From assembly GCA_011090425.1 (NCBI GenBank), contig PHGD01000054.1, positions 1-32,637 of the forward strand: 32,637 nucleotides of DNA, written 5' to 3'. Source of the DNA: Nitrospira sp. LK70. Its GTDB lineage: Bacteria > Nitrospirota > Nitrospiria > Nitrospirales > Nitrospiraceae. Both the position numbers and the translations under genes were made by a program. The stretch's first letter is position 1. Each line of letters starts with the position of its first letter. This document shows positions 8,638 to 17,650 of this stretch, piece by piece. Below the pieces are notes generated by a model. It searched no databases, was not told the origin of the DNA, and was given only the letters and a program-made list of their open reading frames with translations.

Positions 8638-8951
8638 CGGAACCCCGCGTCATGGCGACCATAGGCCAGCCCTCCGGATCGAAGGTATGAGCTAACAATA
8701 GCGTGAATCATCCGAAAAGCAATCAAAGCCCGCGGCCGTGCAAGACGATGTATCCGGAATACATGCCGAACCCGATGGCTGCTTCGGATAAAGCCTGCTT
8801 GCAACGTACGAATCGTCATGACCACTACAAAATCATCCCCGCAAAACCGGTCCGCTCTTGGAAATAGGGCTGATCGCATGGTACCTTGCCCAATTGACAT
8901 GGGCAGTGCTCGACACATCCCTTCCGAACAAGACAGAAGGTAGCCGACTTC
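8638..8951. other. 314-bp intergenic region between divergent genes
   Basis: This must hold the promoters of the NTF2-like gene (minus) and gcvP (plus). A small hairpin, TGCCCA (8887-8892) with TGGGCA (8900-8905), is visible. A TTGACA at 8894-8899 has no acceptable -10 partner. The tandem aptamer structure of a glycine riboswitch was looked for by eye and not seen. Confidence 0.5.
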
Positions 8952-11840
8952 ATGACATCTCAGAATTGGCTCCGACCGACTGATGACTTTATTCACCGGC
9001 ATCTGGGTCCCACGAGGGCCGACATTCAGGAGATGCTGGCCTGGTTGGGCCTACCCTCGCTCGACACGTTGGCCGATACGGCTATTCCTCCAGACCTTCG
9101 GTTCCATGGGTCCTTGGACGTTCCGACCGGCGACGGTGAGCAGGTCGTCCTGGCCCGTCTGAAAGCCATTGCGTCCCACAATAAGGTCTACCGATCGCTG
9201 ATCGGCATGGGGTACTACGATTGCGTCACCCCGGGTGTGATCCAGCGAAATATTCTAGAAAATCCTGCATGGTATACGCAATACACCCCATACCAAGCCG
9301 AAATCTCCCAAGGCCGTCTAGAGGCTCTCGTAAACTTTCAGACCATGGTAGCGGACTTGACCGGTCTGCCGCTGGCGAATGCCTCGCTGTTGGATGAAGC
9401 GACCGCTGCAGCTGAAGCGATGGCCATGTGTTATACGATCGCCCGCCACGCAGGTGAGGAGCGAAAGGAGTTTTTTGTCTCGCGCGATTGCCACCCACAG
9501 ACCTTGGCGGTGTTGCAGACCAGAGCTGAACCTCTTGGTATTGTCATCAAGACCGGCGTCGCCTCGTCCGTTGATTGTTCGCGCCCTCAGCTGTGCGGCA
9601 TTCTGTTGCAGTACCCGGCTACGGACGGCTATGTGGGCGATTTCAGCACATTGGTCACACAGGCTCATGAGGCCGGTGTGCTCGTAGCGGTGGCAACCGA
9701 TCTTCTGGCCCTGACCTTGCTCCGCTCGCCGGGAGAATTCGGTGCCGATATCGCCGTCGGTTCGACACAGAGGTTCGGCGTGCCGCTTGGCTTCGGTGGC
9801 CCCCATGCCGCATTTCTCTCCACCAAAGAGGAGTACAAACGGCAGGTGCCTGGTCGCCTTGTCGGGTTCTCAAAAGATGTGACCGGCAAACCTGCCATCA
9901 GGCTTTCGCTTCAGACGAGGGAGCAACATATTCGACGGGAGAAGGCCACCAGTAACATCTGTACGGCTCAAGTCCTGTTGGCCGTCATGGCCGCCATGTA
10001 TGTTGTGTACCACGGGCCGGACGGTCTGCGTCGGATCGCAGAACGTATACACGGCCTTACGCTGCTGTTCGCCGAAGGACTGCGCCGGCTTGGGTTCGAC
10101 GTCTTGCCGAAAGTCTTCTTCGATACAGTTCGGGTACCGGTATCCAAGGCTCAGGCAGATCACATAGCAACCAGGGCAAACGAACATGGGATCAATTTCC
10201 GTCGCTATGAGGACGGCTCAATCGGCATCTCGCTCGACGAGGTCAGTTCGGAGGAGGAAGTACAGCGTCTCCTACAGATCTTCGTCGGTCATGATCAGTT
10301 GCCGTTCCGTCTCTCCGACCTCGTTGCCTCCATCGATCTCAGCTACTCGTCTCCCTTGGTCAGAACCAGTAAATATCTGACACACGAGGTTTTCCATCGT
10401 TATCATTCCGAGCACGAGATGCTCAGGTATTTGTACCGGCTGCAGGCAAGGGACCTGTCACTCGTCCACTCGATGATTCCGCTGGGCTCCTGCACGATGA
10501 AACTGAATGCTACCGCTGAAATGCTGCCCGTGACCTGGCCGGAGTTCGCTCGGCTCCATCCCTTCGCGCCGGCTGAGCAAACGCTCGGCTATCGGACCTT
10601 GTTCGGACAGCTCGAATCGTGGTTGGCCGAGATTGCCGGATTTGCGGCCTTCTCACTTCAACCGAACGCCGGATCTCAGGGTGAATATTCCGGCCTGATG
10701 ATGATCCGAGCCTACCATCGATCGAAGGGAGAAACACATCGCGACGTCTGCTTGATCCCCGTCTCGGCCCACGGTACGAACCCTGCCAGCGCCGCCATGG
10801 TCGGCATGGAGGTTGTCGTCGTCGCATGCGATCGGAACGGAAATGTAGATGTCGCCGACTTGGAGACCAAGGCCGCTCACTATCGAGACCGATTATCGGC
10901 CCTGATGCTCACGTATCCGTCGACCCATGGGGTGTTTGAGGCAAGCGTGCGGCGCATTTGTCAGATCGTCCATACCCATGGCGGTCAGGTCTATATCGAC
11001 GGAGCCAATATGAATGCCATGGTCGGCCTTTGCCGGCTGGGCGACATCGGGGCCGATGTCTGTCATCTCAACCTCCATAAGACGTTTTGTATTCCCCATG
11101 GAGGTGGAGGGCCTGGCGTAGGGCCGATTGGGGTGGCACGGCATCTCGTGCCGTTTCTACCGGGACATCCTGTGGTCAAACTCGGTGGGCCTCAATCCAT
11201 CGGCCCGGTGGCAGCAGCCCCCTTCGGCAGTCCAAATATCCTTCCGATCTCCTGGGCCTATATCGCCTTGATGGGTCGTGACGGATTGACCAAAGCCACA
11301 CAGGTGGCCATCCTCAACGCCAACTACATGGCCAAACGGCTGGAGAAGCATTATTCGATCCTCTACCGGGGGGACTCCGGGCTGGTGGCTCATGAGTTCA
11401 TCCTGGACCTTCGTGAATTCAAAGAAAGCGCCGGTATCGAGGCGATGGATGTCGCCAAGCGATTGATGGACTACGGCTTCCATGCGCCGACCGTTTCGTT
11501 CCCTGTACCAGGCACGCTCATGATCGAACCGACGGAAAGCGAAGCCAAGAGCGAGCTCGATCGGTTCTGCGAAGCACTCATTCTGATCCGCGCCGAGATC
11601 CAGGAGATCGTTGACGGACGGCAACCGCGAACGAACAATGTGCTGAAGAACGCGCCTCACACCGCCGCGATCGTGACGGTGACAGACTGGAATCGCCCCT
11701 ACAGCCGGGAACAGGCAGCGTTTCCCGCTCCTTGGATCAGAAACAGCAAGTTCTGGCCGAGCGTGAGTCGCGTCGACGAAGCCTACGGCGATCGGCATCT
11801 CGTGTGTAGTTGTCCCCCCATGGAAACCTACCAGTCCTAA
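8952..11840 (+). CDS. gcvP: Glycine dehydrogenase (decarboxylating), P-protein, full-length type
   Basis: The P-protein is the PLP-dependent decarboxylase of the glycine cleavage system and passes the aminomethyl group to the lipoyl arm of GcvH. At 962 residues it is the full-length fused form, not the split GcvPA/GcvPB form. The N-terminus ([19 protein letters not shown]) is typical. Lys710 in the [18 protein letters not shown] motif is the PLP-binding lysine, with the glycine-rich loop directly after it. The C-terminal half matches the conserved [12 protein letters not shown] and [10 protein letters not shown] segments. AGAAGG lies a little upstream of the ATG. No gcvT or gcvH is adjacent. 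The gene stands alone; the next gene starts 117 bp downstream with its own ribosome-binding site. Confidence 0.97.
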   Translation: MTSQNWLRPTDDFIHRHLGPTRADIQEMLAWLGLPSLDTLADTAIPPDLRFHGSLDVPTGDGEQVVLARLKAIASHNKVYRSLIGMGYYDCVTPGVIQRNILENPAWYTQYTPYQAEISQGRLEALVNFQTMVADLTGLPLANASLLDEATAAAEAMAMCYTIARHAGEERKEFFVSRDCHPQTLAVLQTRAEPLGIVIKTGVASSVDCSRPQLCGILLQYPATDGYVGDFSTLVTQAHEAGVLVAVATDLLALTLLRSPGEFGADIAVGSTQRFGVPLGFGGPHAAFLSTKEEYKRQVPGRLVGFSKDVTGKPAIRLSLQTREQHIRREKATSNICTAQVLLAVMAAMYVVYHGPDGLRRIAERIHGLTLLFAEGLRRLGFDVLPKVFFDTVRVPVSKAQADHIATRANEHGINFRRYEDGSIGISLDEVSSEEEVQRLLQIFVGHDQLPFRLSDLVASIDLSYSSPLVRTSKYLTHEVFHRYHSEHEMLRYLYRLQARDLSLVHSMIPLGSCTMKLNATAEMLPVTWPEFARLHPFAPAEQTLGYRTLFGQLESWLAEIAGFAAFSLQPNAGSQGEYSGLMMIRAYHRSKGETHRDVCLIPVSAHGTNPASAAMVGMEVVVVACDRNGNVDVADLETKAAHYRDRLSALMLTYPSTHGVFEASVRRICQIVHTHGGQVYIDGANMNAMVGLCRLGDIGADVCHLNLHKTFCIPHGGGGPGVGPIGVARHLVPFLPGHPVVKLGGPQSIGPVAAAPFGSPNILPISWAYIALMGRDGLTKATQVAILNANYMAKRLEKHYSILYRGDSGLVAHEFILDLREFKESAGIEAMDVAKRLMDYGFHAPTVSFPVPGTLMIEPTESEAKSELDRFCEALILIRAEIQEIVDGRQPRTNNVLKNAPHTAAIVTVTDWNRPYSREQAAFPAPWIRNSKFWPSVSRVDEAYGDRHLVCSCPPMETYQS

Positions 11841-11957
11841 CAGAGTCGCCTCCTGTATGACTGTCCGCTGATCCGCTTGAATGGACAAGATCGTTCCTTG
11901 CCTGACTTTCTTGACAAGCAGTAGAGTACGGCTGTCAGCTCTGACCTGGAGGTTCGT

Positions 11958-13277
11958 ATGAACGATATTGGACGCCGAGATTTCCTGGTGCGGACGGGAT
12001 TGGCCTTGGGCACAGCGGTTCTGGCTGGTGCCTACTCTCGCGCGATTGCCGATCAACCGCCCTCACGGTACAGGTTCACAAATTGGGAACACTTTCGGGC
12101 GCAGTTTCCCTTGTCTCCTCAGCTCATCCATCTCGCCGGGTTTTTTCTCGCATCCCATCCCACCCCGGTACGAGAAGCGATCGAACGGCATCGCGCCGGA
12201 CTCGATGCCGATCCCATCGGGTATTGGTACCAGCACGAAGAGAAGCAAGAAGCGAAGGTGCTCCAGGCGGCAGCCGACTATCTGGGCGTTGAACCAATCG
12301 ATATCGCCTTGACCGACAGTACGACGATGGGGTTGGGTTTGCTCTATGGCGGCTTGGCGCTTCGCACAGGGCAGGAAATCCTGACGACGACCCACGACCA
12401 CTATTCGACAGAGACTGCTCTGCGTCTTCGAGCCGAACGGACCGGCGTGAGCCTGCGGCAGATCCCTCTCTATCGTTCCATCAAGACTGTCTCTCGCGAC
12501 GAGCTGGTCGACTCCCTACAAAAGAGCATCACCCCCGCGACACGCATTGTAGCCGTCACCTGGGTTCATTCCAGCACGGGACTTAAGCTGCCGATTCATG
12601 AAATGGCTCTTGCAATCAGATCCATCAATCGATCGAGGGACGAACAAAACCAGATCATTTTCTGCGTAGACGGAGTTCACGCCTTAGGTGTAGAAGATTT
12701 TCGGCTCAGCGAGCTTGGTTGCGATTTTCTGGTCGCGGGAACGCATAAATGGATGTTCGGCCCGCGCGGAACCGGTCTCGTTTGGGGCAATCCGCAGGCC
12801 TGGCCCGTTGCGCAGCCGATCATTCCGACGTTCAACACGCAAGCATTTGACCAGTGGCTGAAGAACGGTTCCACGCATGGTCTCCCACAACCCACTTATA
12901 TGACACCCGGCGGGTTTCATTCGTTCGAACATCGTTGGGCGCTGGACGAAGCCTTCAACCTTCATCAGGCCATCGGGAAAGCTCAAGTGACACAGCGCAT
13001 CTATGAACTGAATCAGCAGCTGAAGCAAGGCTTGGCAGCCATGCCGCATGTCACCCTACACACTCCGGTATCGCAGGATCTTTCGGCCGGGATCGTCTGC
13101 TTCGAGGTGGCTGGAATGACTCCTCGTCAGATTGTGGAGAAGCTGCGGCAGCGTAAGATAGTCGGCAGCGTGACACCCTACGCGACGCAGTATGCTAGGC
13201 TCGCGCCGAGTCTCCTGAACTCACCGAGGGAAATCGAGAACACTTTGAGAGAGATCCGAAATTTTCATTCATCGTAA
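11958..13277 (+). CDS. Tat-exported class V aminotransferase-like PLP enzyme (isopenicillin N epimerase-like)
   Basis: The 439-residue protein begins with a twin-arginine signal: RRDFLVR at residues 6-12, a hydrophobic stretch of about 20 residues and an Ala-rich likely cleavage region near residues 29-31. Export as a folded, cofactor-loaded protein is therefore likely. The rest is a fold-type I class V aminotransferase/cysteine-desulfurase-like domain. Asp238 (CVDGVHALG) and Lys264 (AGTHKWMFGPRGTG) are the expected PLP-pyridine and Schiff-base residues. Homologues of this style are often named isopenicillin N epimerase or selenocysteine-lyase-like, but the substrate is unknown. GGAGG precedes the ATG by 4 bp. 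It follows gcvP in the same direction but probably has its own transcript. Confidence 0.88.
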   Translation: MNDIGRRDFLVRTGLALGTAVLAGAYSRAIADQPPSRYRFTNWEHFRAQFPLSPQLIHLAGFFLASHPTPVREAIERHRAGLDADPIGYWYQHEEKQEAKVLQAAADYLGVEPIDIALTDSTTMGLGLLYGGLALRTGQEILTTTHDHYSTETALRLRAERTGVSLRQIPLYRSIKTVSRDELVDSLQKSITPATRIVAVTWVHSSTGLKLPIHEMALAIRSINRSRDEQNQIIFCVDGVHALGVEDFRLSELGCDFLVAGTHKWMFGPRGTGLVWGNPQAWPVAQPIIPTFNTQAFDQWLKNGSTHGLPQPTYMTPGGFHSFEHRWALDEAFNLHQAIGKAQVTQRIYELNQQLKQGLAAMPHVTLHTPVSQDLSAGIVCFEVAGMTPRQIVEKLRQRKIVGSVTPYATQYARLAPSLLNSPREIENTLREIRNFHSS

Positions 13278-13324
13278 ACAGGAGCCGTCAGGCACAAGGC
13301 GAGTGATATTGCAACGGACTCTTT

Positions 13325-15553
13325 TCAACGCCGATGATAGGGAACACAGAAGCGGTTGGAACAGTGGGCCACTTTCAGGTCGCCGTTCGTGGCGTCGTAG
13401 TAGCTGACCAAGGGTCGGCCATCCGTGCCGATGGCAATCGTCGTGAACTGGCCGACATCGTCCCAGCTCTGGACAGCCGTGTGGGTGACCGTTTCACAGC
13501 CAACATCGGCGCAGCGAGCGACTCGTAAGTCCCCGTTCGTCGCATCATAATAGCTGATCAACCCCCGTTCATCAGCACCAATGGTGATCGAAGAGAATCG
13601 ACCGATGTCGTCCTGGCTGTGAAGTGTGCCGACTCTGGACGAGCGACAGACAAGATCTGCGCAGTGGGCCAGTTTCAAGTCGCCGTTCGTCGCATCGTAG
13701 TAGCTGATTAAACCGAACCCGTCGGCCCCAATCACAACGGAGCCATACTGGCCGACATCGCCCCTACTATCCACCGTGCTTTCTGTCGCAGAACCACAAG
13801 CAACATCGACACAATGTGCTATTTTCAGATCCTGGTTGGTGACGTCATAGTAGCTGATGAGCGCCAGGCCATCGGCACCGATGGTGATCGAGGTAAACTG
13901 ACCGACGTCGCTCTTGCCGGCCAAGGTGGTCATCGTGGCTGAGCTACAGACGAGATCATCACAATGGGCTACTTTGAGGTCGCCGTTCGTGGCGTCATAG
14001 TAGCTGATGAGACCTCGGCCATCAGTCCCGATCGTCACCGACGTAAATTGACCCACCTGACCAACCTGATCTAACGCAAAGGATGTAGAGGAGATGCAGG
14101 CCACATCCTCGCAATGCACCACTCGCAGATCCCTGTTCGTCGCATCGTAATAGCTGATGAGGGGAAGCCCATCTGCCCCGATCGTCACGGAACTGTATTG
14201 ACCAACATGGTCCTGGCTCTGAACGGTCGTCAGCGTGGCAGAGGCGCAGGTCAGGTCACCGCAGTGAACCACCCTGAGGTCGCCGTTTGTCGCATCGTAG
14301 TAGCTGATCAAGGCCTTTCCGTCGGCTCCCAGTACCATTGAAGAGGATGCGCCGACGTTAATAGCTGCTCCGTCCAACGGGGTCACGGTCGCCTCGGTGC
14401 AACCCACATCGCCGCAATGAGAAATCTTAAGATCGCCGTTGGTGACATCGTAGTAGCTGATCAACGGGAGGCCATCAGCCCCGATAGCAACGGATGTATA
14501 CTGGCCGACGTTGCCGGTCCTGTCCGGCGTGGCGAGGGTAGCGGAGGCACAGGCGACATCGCCGCAATGAGCCACCTTCAAATCCCCGTTCGTCACGTCG
14601 TAGTAACTGATGAGGCCCAGCCCATCGGCTCCGATCACGATGGACGTATACCGGCCAACATCGCCTTCGCTCTCAAGCACGGTGCGCGTCGGGGACATGC
14701 ACAGAACTTCCTCGCAATGGATGACTTTGAGATCGCCGTTCGTGGCATCGTAATAGCTGATGAGGGGGTGACTGTCCGTCCCGATCGTGACCGAGCTGTA
14801 TCGACCTACATCGCCGGTTTTGTCAGGAGTCGATGTGAGAGTCGGTTCCGTACAGGGCAAATCAGGGCAGAGGGCCGACTTCAAGTAGTGGTCCGACGCA
14901 TCGTAATAGCTGATGACGCCCTGGCCCATAGCGATAGCAACCGAGCTGTACTGACCGACGTCCCCCTCTGCCTGCAGAAACGTAAGAACCGTAATCGTCG
15001 CGGCCTCACAGGCCACATCGGCGCAATGCGCAACCTTCAGATCGCCGTTCGTGACATCGTAGTAGGTGATAAGGGGAAGCTTGTCGATGCCGATGGTGAG
15101 GGAACTGTATTGGCCCACATTCCCAGCATGGTCGAGCGTTGTGAGCCTGGCCGACGTACAGGCGATATCCACACAGTGCGCGACTTTCAGATCGCCGTTT
15201 GTCGCGCCGTAGTAACTGATGAGGCCTCGATCGTCGCTCCCAAGCGCAATAGAGGTGTACTGGCCGACATCCCCAGTACGGTCCAGCGAGCTGATCGTCG
15301 CCGAGGTGCACAGCTGGTTGGAGCAGTGGGCGACCTTCAGATCATGGTTCGTGGCGTCGTAGTAACTGATGAGGCCGAGACCGTCGGCCCCAATGGCGAC
15401 GGAGGTGTACTGACCGGCGTCGCCTGAGCCATCCCGGGTAATCACCGAGAATCCCGGGCGCTCCCGCGCTGTATCGTCCGCGCGGGAGCCCTGGCTCAGC
15501 TGGAGGCTGGACAGAAACGCAATGATGAAACCGAAAACGATCAGCCGCCTCAT
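13325..15553 (-). CDS. Secreted protein of 14 tandem 50-residue repeats (probable beta-propeller-like)
   Basis: A signal peptide (about 1-26, MRRLIVFGFIIAFLSSLQLS, cleavage near SRA) leads into 14 consecutive repeats of about 50 residues reaching to the C-terminus of the 742-residue protein. The consensus is VGQYTSVxIGxDGxxLISYYDATNGDLKVAHCxDxxC followed by a variable 10-15 residue linker ending in G-D or G-N. Every repeat keeps a C-x4-C pair, which could form a disulfide in the periplasm or outside the cell. The pattern of four short beta strands per unit suggests propeller blades, and 14 units could make two seven-bladed propellers; both are inferences. The repeats are also visible at DNA level as a 150-bp period. 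It lies 129 bp downstream of the TIR-FGE gene. Function unknown. Confidence 0.88.
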   Translation of the reverse strand: MRRLIVFGFIIAFLSSLQLSQGSRADDTARERPGFSVITRDGSGDAGQYTSVAIGADGLGLISYYDATNHDLKVAHCSNQLCTSATISSLDRTGDVGQYTSIALGSDDRGLISYYGATNGDLKVAHCVDIACTSARLTTLDHAGNVGQYSSLTIGIDKLPLITYYDVTNGDLKVAHCADVACEAATITVLTFLQAEGDVGQYSSVAIAMGQGVISYYDASDHYLKSALCPDLPCTEPTLTSTPDKTGDVGRYSSVTIGTDSHPLISYYDATNGDLKVIHCEEVLCMSPTRTVLESEGDVGRYTSIVIGADGLGLISYYDVTNGDLKVAHCGDVACASATLATPDRTGNVGQYTSVAIGADGLPLISYYDVTNGDLKISHCGDVGCTEATVTPLDGAAINVGASSSMVLGADGKALISYYDATNGDLRVVHCGDLTCASATLTTVQSQDHVGQYSSVTIGADGLPLISYYDATNRDLRVVHCEDVACISSTSFALDQVGQVGQFTSVTIGTDGRGLISYYDATNGDLKVAHCDDLVCSSATMTTLAGKSDVGQFTSITIGADGLALISYYDVTNQDLKIAHCVDVACGSATESTVDSRGDVGQYGSVVIGADGFGLISYYDATNGDLKLAHCADLVCRSSRVGTLHSQDDIGRFSSITIGADERGLISYYDATNGDLRVARCADVGCETVTHTAVQSWDDVGQFTTIAIGTDGRPLVSYYDATNGDLKVAHCSNRFCVPYHRR
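13355..15430 (-). repeat. 150-bp tandem coding repeat array (about 14 units)
   Basis: The segment coding for ISYYDATNGDLKVAHC recurs every roughly 150 bp with high nucleotide similarity; on the plus strand the text CGTAGTAGCTGAT or a close variant reappears in almost every unit. Units differ mainly in the linker and at the surface positions. Lengths deviate slightly in the units near 14350 and 14985. Such arrays can expand or contract by recombination. Confidence 0.85.
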
Positions 15554-15682
15554 CTATTTCTTGCCTGGTTGGACCTTCATGGGACACCCATCGCCCCTAG
15601 TGTGAATGACCTTAAACCCAAGAGACAAGGGGCAGAAGAATCGAATCGGAGGGAAAAGGGTAAAAGAACAAAGGGCAAAGGG

Positions 15683-16888
15683 TTAGGGAATGTCCTGGAT
15701 GAGACGAAACCCCAGGGCGTCGCTCCGGTTGCCGGTCGCGTTCCAGCTCCGGTACGAGACACGAAGGTAGTCCGGAGAGTTGTTCCAGGAACCGCCACGG
15801 ATCACGCGCTGGCCTTGGTCATTGTCATACCAACTTGAGCACCATTCCCAGACATTACCAGCCATGTCATAGCAGCCGTAGGGGCTGACTCCGTTGGGAT
15901 ACTGTTTGACCGGAGTCGTACGATCAATGCCGGAATCCTGACTGTTACATCTATCCTTGTCGAAGTTCTCTCCCCAGGGGTACTGTCGCCCGTCTTCGCC
16001 CCGCGCCGCTTTTTCCCACTCTTGCTCGGTGGGGAGGCGCTTGCCGGCCCACTTGGCGTAGGCTTCTGCCTCGTAGCAACTCACACCAACCACGGGATGA
16101 TCGGCCTTGTTCCAGAGTGTGTCATCCCAATATTTCAGGCACGTGACAGATTCTGCGGTCCTCCACTTCCACCCTTCAGATGACCAGTAAGCCTTGTTTT
16201 CGTAGCCTCCTGCTTCGATGAACGCGCGATACTTCTCGTTGGTCATGGGATACTTGTCAATCCAATAGTCATGGTCGATTGTCTCTCGAGTTTTTTCATC
16301 GCCGTACAGGAACGGCCCTTTGGGCACTTTCACCATGTCCACTGGCGTGGCAGGAGTGGATGGCTTGGTCTTCTTTTGAACAGGCTTGGCGTGGGTATCC
16401 GGTTTCGGCTGAGCCTCGCTGAGGCCACGAATCTGTTGCGTCAGGTAAGCAATCAACCGATTCATATCGTTGTGAAAATCGGGGCCAGATCGTACCGCAA
16501 GGCCGTGCCGGTACGGTAACTTCTGAATGCTTTTCGGAAGCTGCTTGGCCGGTGGGATCGAGGCTCCTCTTACCAGGACGGGAATCACAGGAATCTGACG
16601 TTTTAGCGCCGACTCGATTTCAATCCGCACAAAATCTCTCGGGTCTTCAAGTCTGGTCTTGCCCTGGCTGTCCCTTGCCCCCATCCAATCCGGTCCGATC
16701 ACGGCGAGGAACACATCGCACTTGGCCACCTGCTCATCCAGATGTTTGCGAAAGTCCACGCCAAAGGGGATGGAATCCACGTCGACAAAAACGGCCTGGC
16801 GTCCAAACTGCCGGACCAGCCGGTCATCGATACGACCGGTGACATCGGCGCTATCTTCACGTCGATACGAAATCAGAATCTTGCTCAT
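15683..16888 (-). CDS. TIR domain fused to FGE-sulfatase (SUMF1/C-type-lectin-fold) domain
   Basis: The protein has 401 residues. Residues 1-155 are a TIR_2-type domain: ILISYRREDSADVTGRI, a VFVDVDSIPFGVDFRKHL segment and CDVFLAVIGPDW. A proline/lysine-rich linker (about 158-183) leads to an FGE-sulfatase domain (about 184-401) with the typical KYPMTNEKYRAFIEAGG, GVSCYEAEAYAKWAGKRLPTEQEWEKAARG and YDMAGNVWEW segments and a final RGGSWNN...GFR. The catalytic cysteine pair of true formylglycine-generating enzymes is absent, so the domain probably binds rather than oxidises. Whether the TIR part is an active NADase is unclear; an obvious glutamate at the SARM1-equivalent site was not found. The start at 16888 precedes the TIR sequence directly; the longer open frame has no domain. 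The C-terminus resembles a retroelement-diversified region. Confidence 0.9.
   Translation of the reverse strand: MSKILISYRREDSADVTGRIDDRLVRQFGRQAVFVDVDSIPFGVDFRKHLDEQVAKCDVFLAVIGPDWMGARDSQGKTRLEDPRDFVRIEIESALKRQIPVIPVLVRGASIPPAKQLPKSIQKLPYRHGLAVRSGPDFHNDMNRLIAYLTQQIRGLSEAQPKPDTHAKPVQKKTKPSTPATPVDMVKVPKGPFLYGDEKTRETIDHDYWIDKYPMTNEKYRAFIEAGGYENKAYWSSEGWKWRTAESVTCLKYWDDTLWNKADHPVVGVSCYEAEAYAKWAGKRLPTEQEWEKAARGEDGRQYPWGENFDKDRCNSQDSGIDRTTPVKQYPNGVSPYGCYDMAGNVWEWCSSWYDNDQGQRVIRGGSWNNSPDYLRVSYRSWNATGNRSDALGFRLIQDIP
15710..15784 (-). other. Possible diversity-generating-retroelement variable region in the TIR-FGE gene
   Basis: Codons 369-393, between the invariant GGSW and GFR of the FGE fold, are strongly enriched in NNC codons: AAC, GAC, TAC, GTC, AGC, ACC, GGC and GCC occupy 14 positions. 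This is the set expected if AAC codons of a template are mutated at adenines. No template repeat or reverse transcriptase was seen in the window. GC-rich codon usage alone could produce part of the pattern. Confidence 0.4.
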
Positions 16889-17101
16889 GGGTCCCACAAT
16901 GGGAGGACTGAGCCTCACACAACCGTTCGTGGTTCGACTGGGCTCACCACGAACGGATTTCCATGTCTTCGCGCCAGATTCTACGCATTTTCTCGATGAA
17001 GGCAAAGGGGGAATCTGGCTCTCGAATTCAGGAGACTTCCACATCCTTGACGGAGCTATGTAGTAGGTTGGTAGGTGCGAGGTCAGATCCTGGCGAGCGC
17101 C

Positions 17102-17650
17102 CTACTTCTCGTCACATTTCTGGAACTTCGACTCTAAGCATCGCTGAGCCATCTCCTGCGCTTTCTGGATCTGAGCCGGAGTCATACGTGATGCCACCTT
17201 ATCGCGATCCTTCGCCAGCTCTTGTTTCGACCCGCCGCCTAACGATTCGCCCGCGACGCTGTACCACATATAGGCACGAACAGAGTCCTGTGGAACGCCT
17301 TGTCCCTTGTCATACATTTGGGCCAATTCGCTCTGAGCACCGGCGTGGCCCTGCTTCGCAGCCATGCGATGCCATTTCAGGGCTGCCTGGTAGTCCTGCG
17401 TCACACCCAGACCGCTCGCATAGAGCAGTCCGAGATTGTACTGCGCTCGTGCATCTCCTCTCTCCGCCAGAGGGTAAAATAGTCCCGCCGCGAGCCTGTA
17501 GTCTCCACGCTTCAGCGCCTCGTATGGCTCCTCTCCAGCCAAGGGTATCCCTGGTACCGTTTTCTTCGAATCATTCTGTACCGAGTCTGCTGCAGCCACG
17601 GCGGTCGCACTGGTCAAGATCAACACACCTACGAACACGACTAACCTCAT
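17102..17650 (-). CDS. Secreted Sel1-repeat (TPR-like) protein
   Basis: The 182-residue protein has a signal peptide (about 1-21, ending AVAAA). Three Sel1-like repeats follow, at about 44-77, 78-113 and 114-145, with the signature A-x2-NLGLLYASGLGV-x-QDY-x-A-x-KWHRMAAKQGHAGAQSELAQMYDKGQGVPQDSVRAYMWYSVA split over the units. The C-terminal 35 residues are charged and contain two cysteines. Sel1 repeats form alpha-solenoids that mediate protein contacts. GGTAGG ribosome-binding sequences precede the ATG at 17650. It is 213 bp upstream of, and co-directional with, the TIR-FGE gene. Partner and role are unknown. Confidence 0.88.
   Translation of the reverse strand: MRLVVFVGVLILTSATAVAAADSVQNDSKKTVPGIPLAGEEPYEALKRGDYRLAAGLFYPLAERGDARAQYNLGLLYASGLGVTQDYQAALKWHRMAAKQGHAGAQSELAQMYDKGQGVPQDSVRAYMWYSVAGESLGGGSKQELAKDRDKVASRMTPAQIQKAQEMAQRCLESKFQKCDEK

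Noticed and set aside
8638-8951. Glycine riboswitch before gcvP
   Set aside because: No tandem aptamer pattern could be found by eye; a covariance-model search would settle it.
8589-9002. Minus-strand frame of 137 codons upstream of gcvP
   Set aside because: It overlaps both the gcvP start and the NTF2-like gene start and is Arg/Ser-rich without a domain.
14417-15427. Long plus-strand open frame (336 codons) across the repeat array
   Set aside because: It is the antisense shadow of the 50-residue repeats; it has no signal, no domain and no ribosome-binding site.
13325-15553. CRISPR-like periodicity
   Set aside because: The period is 150 bp, the repeats are coding and there are no short unique spacers.
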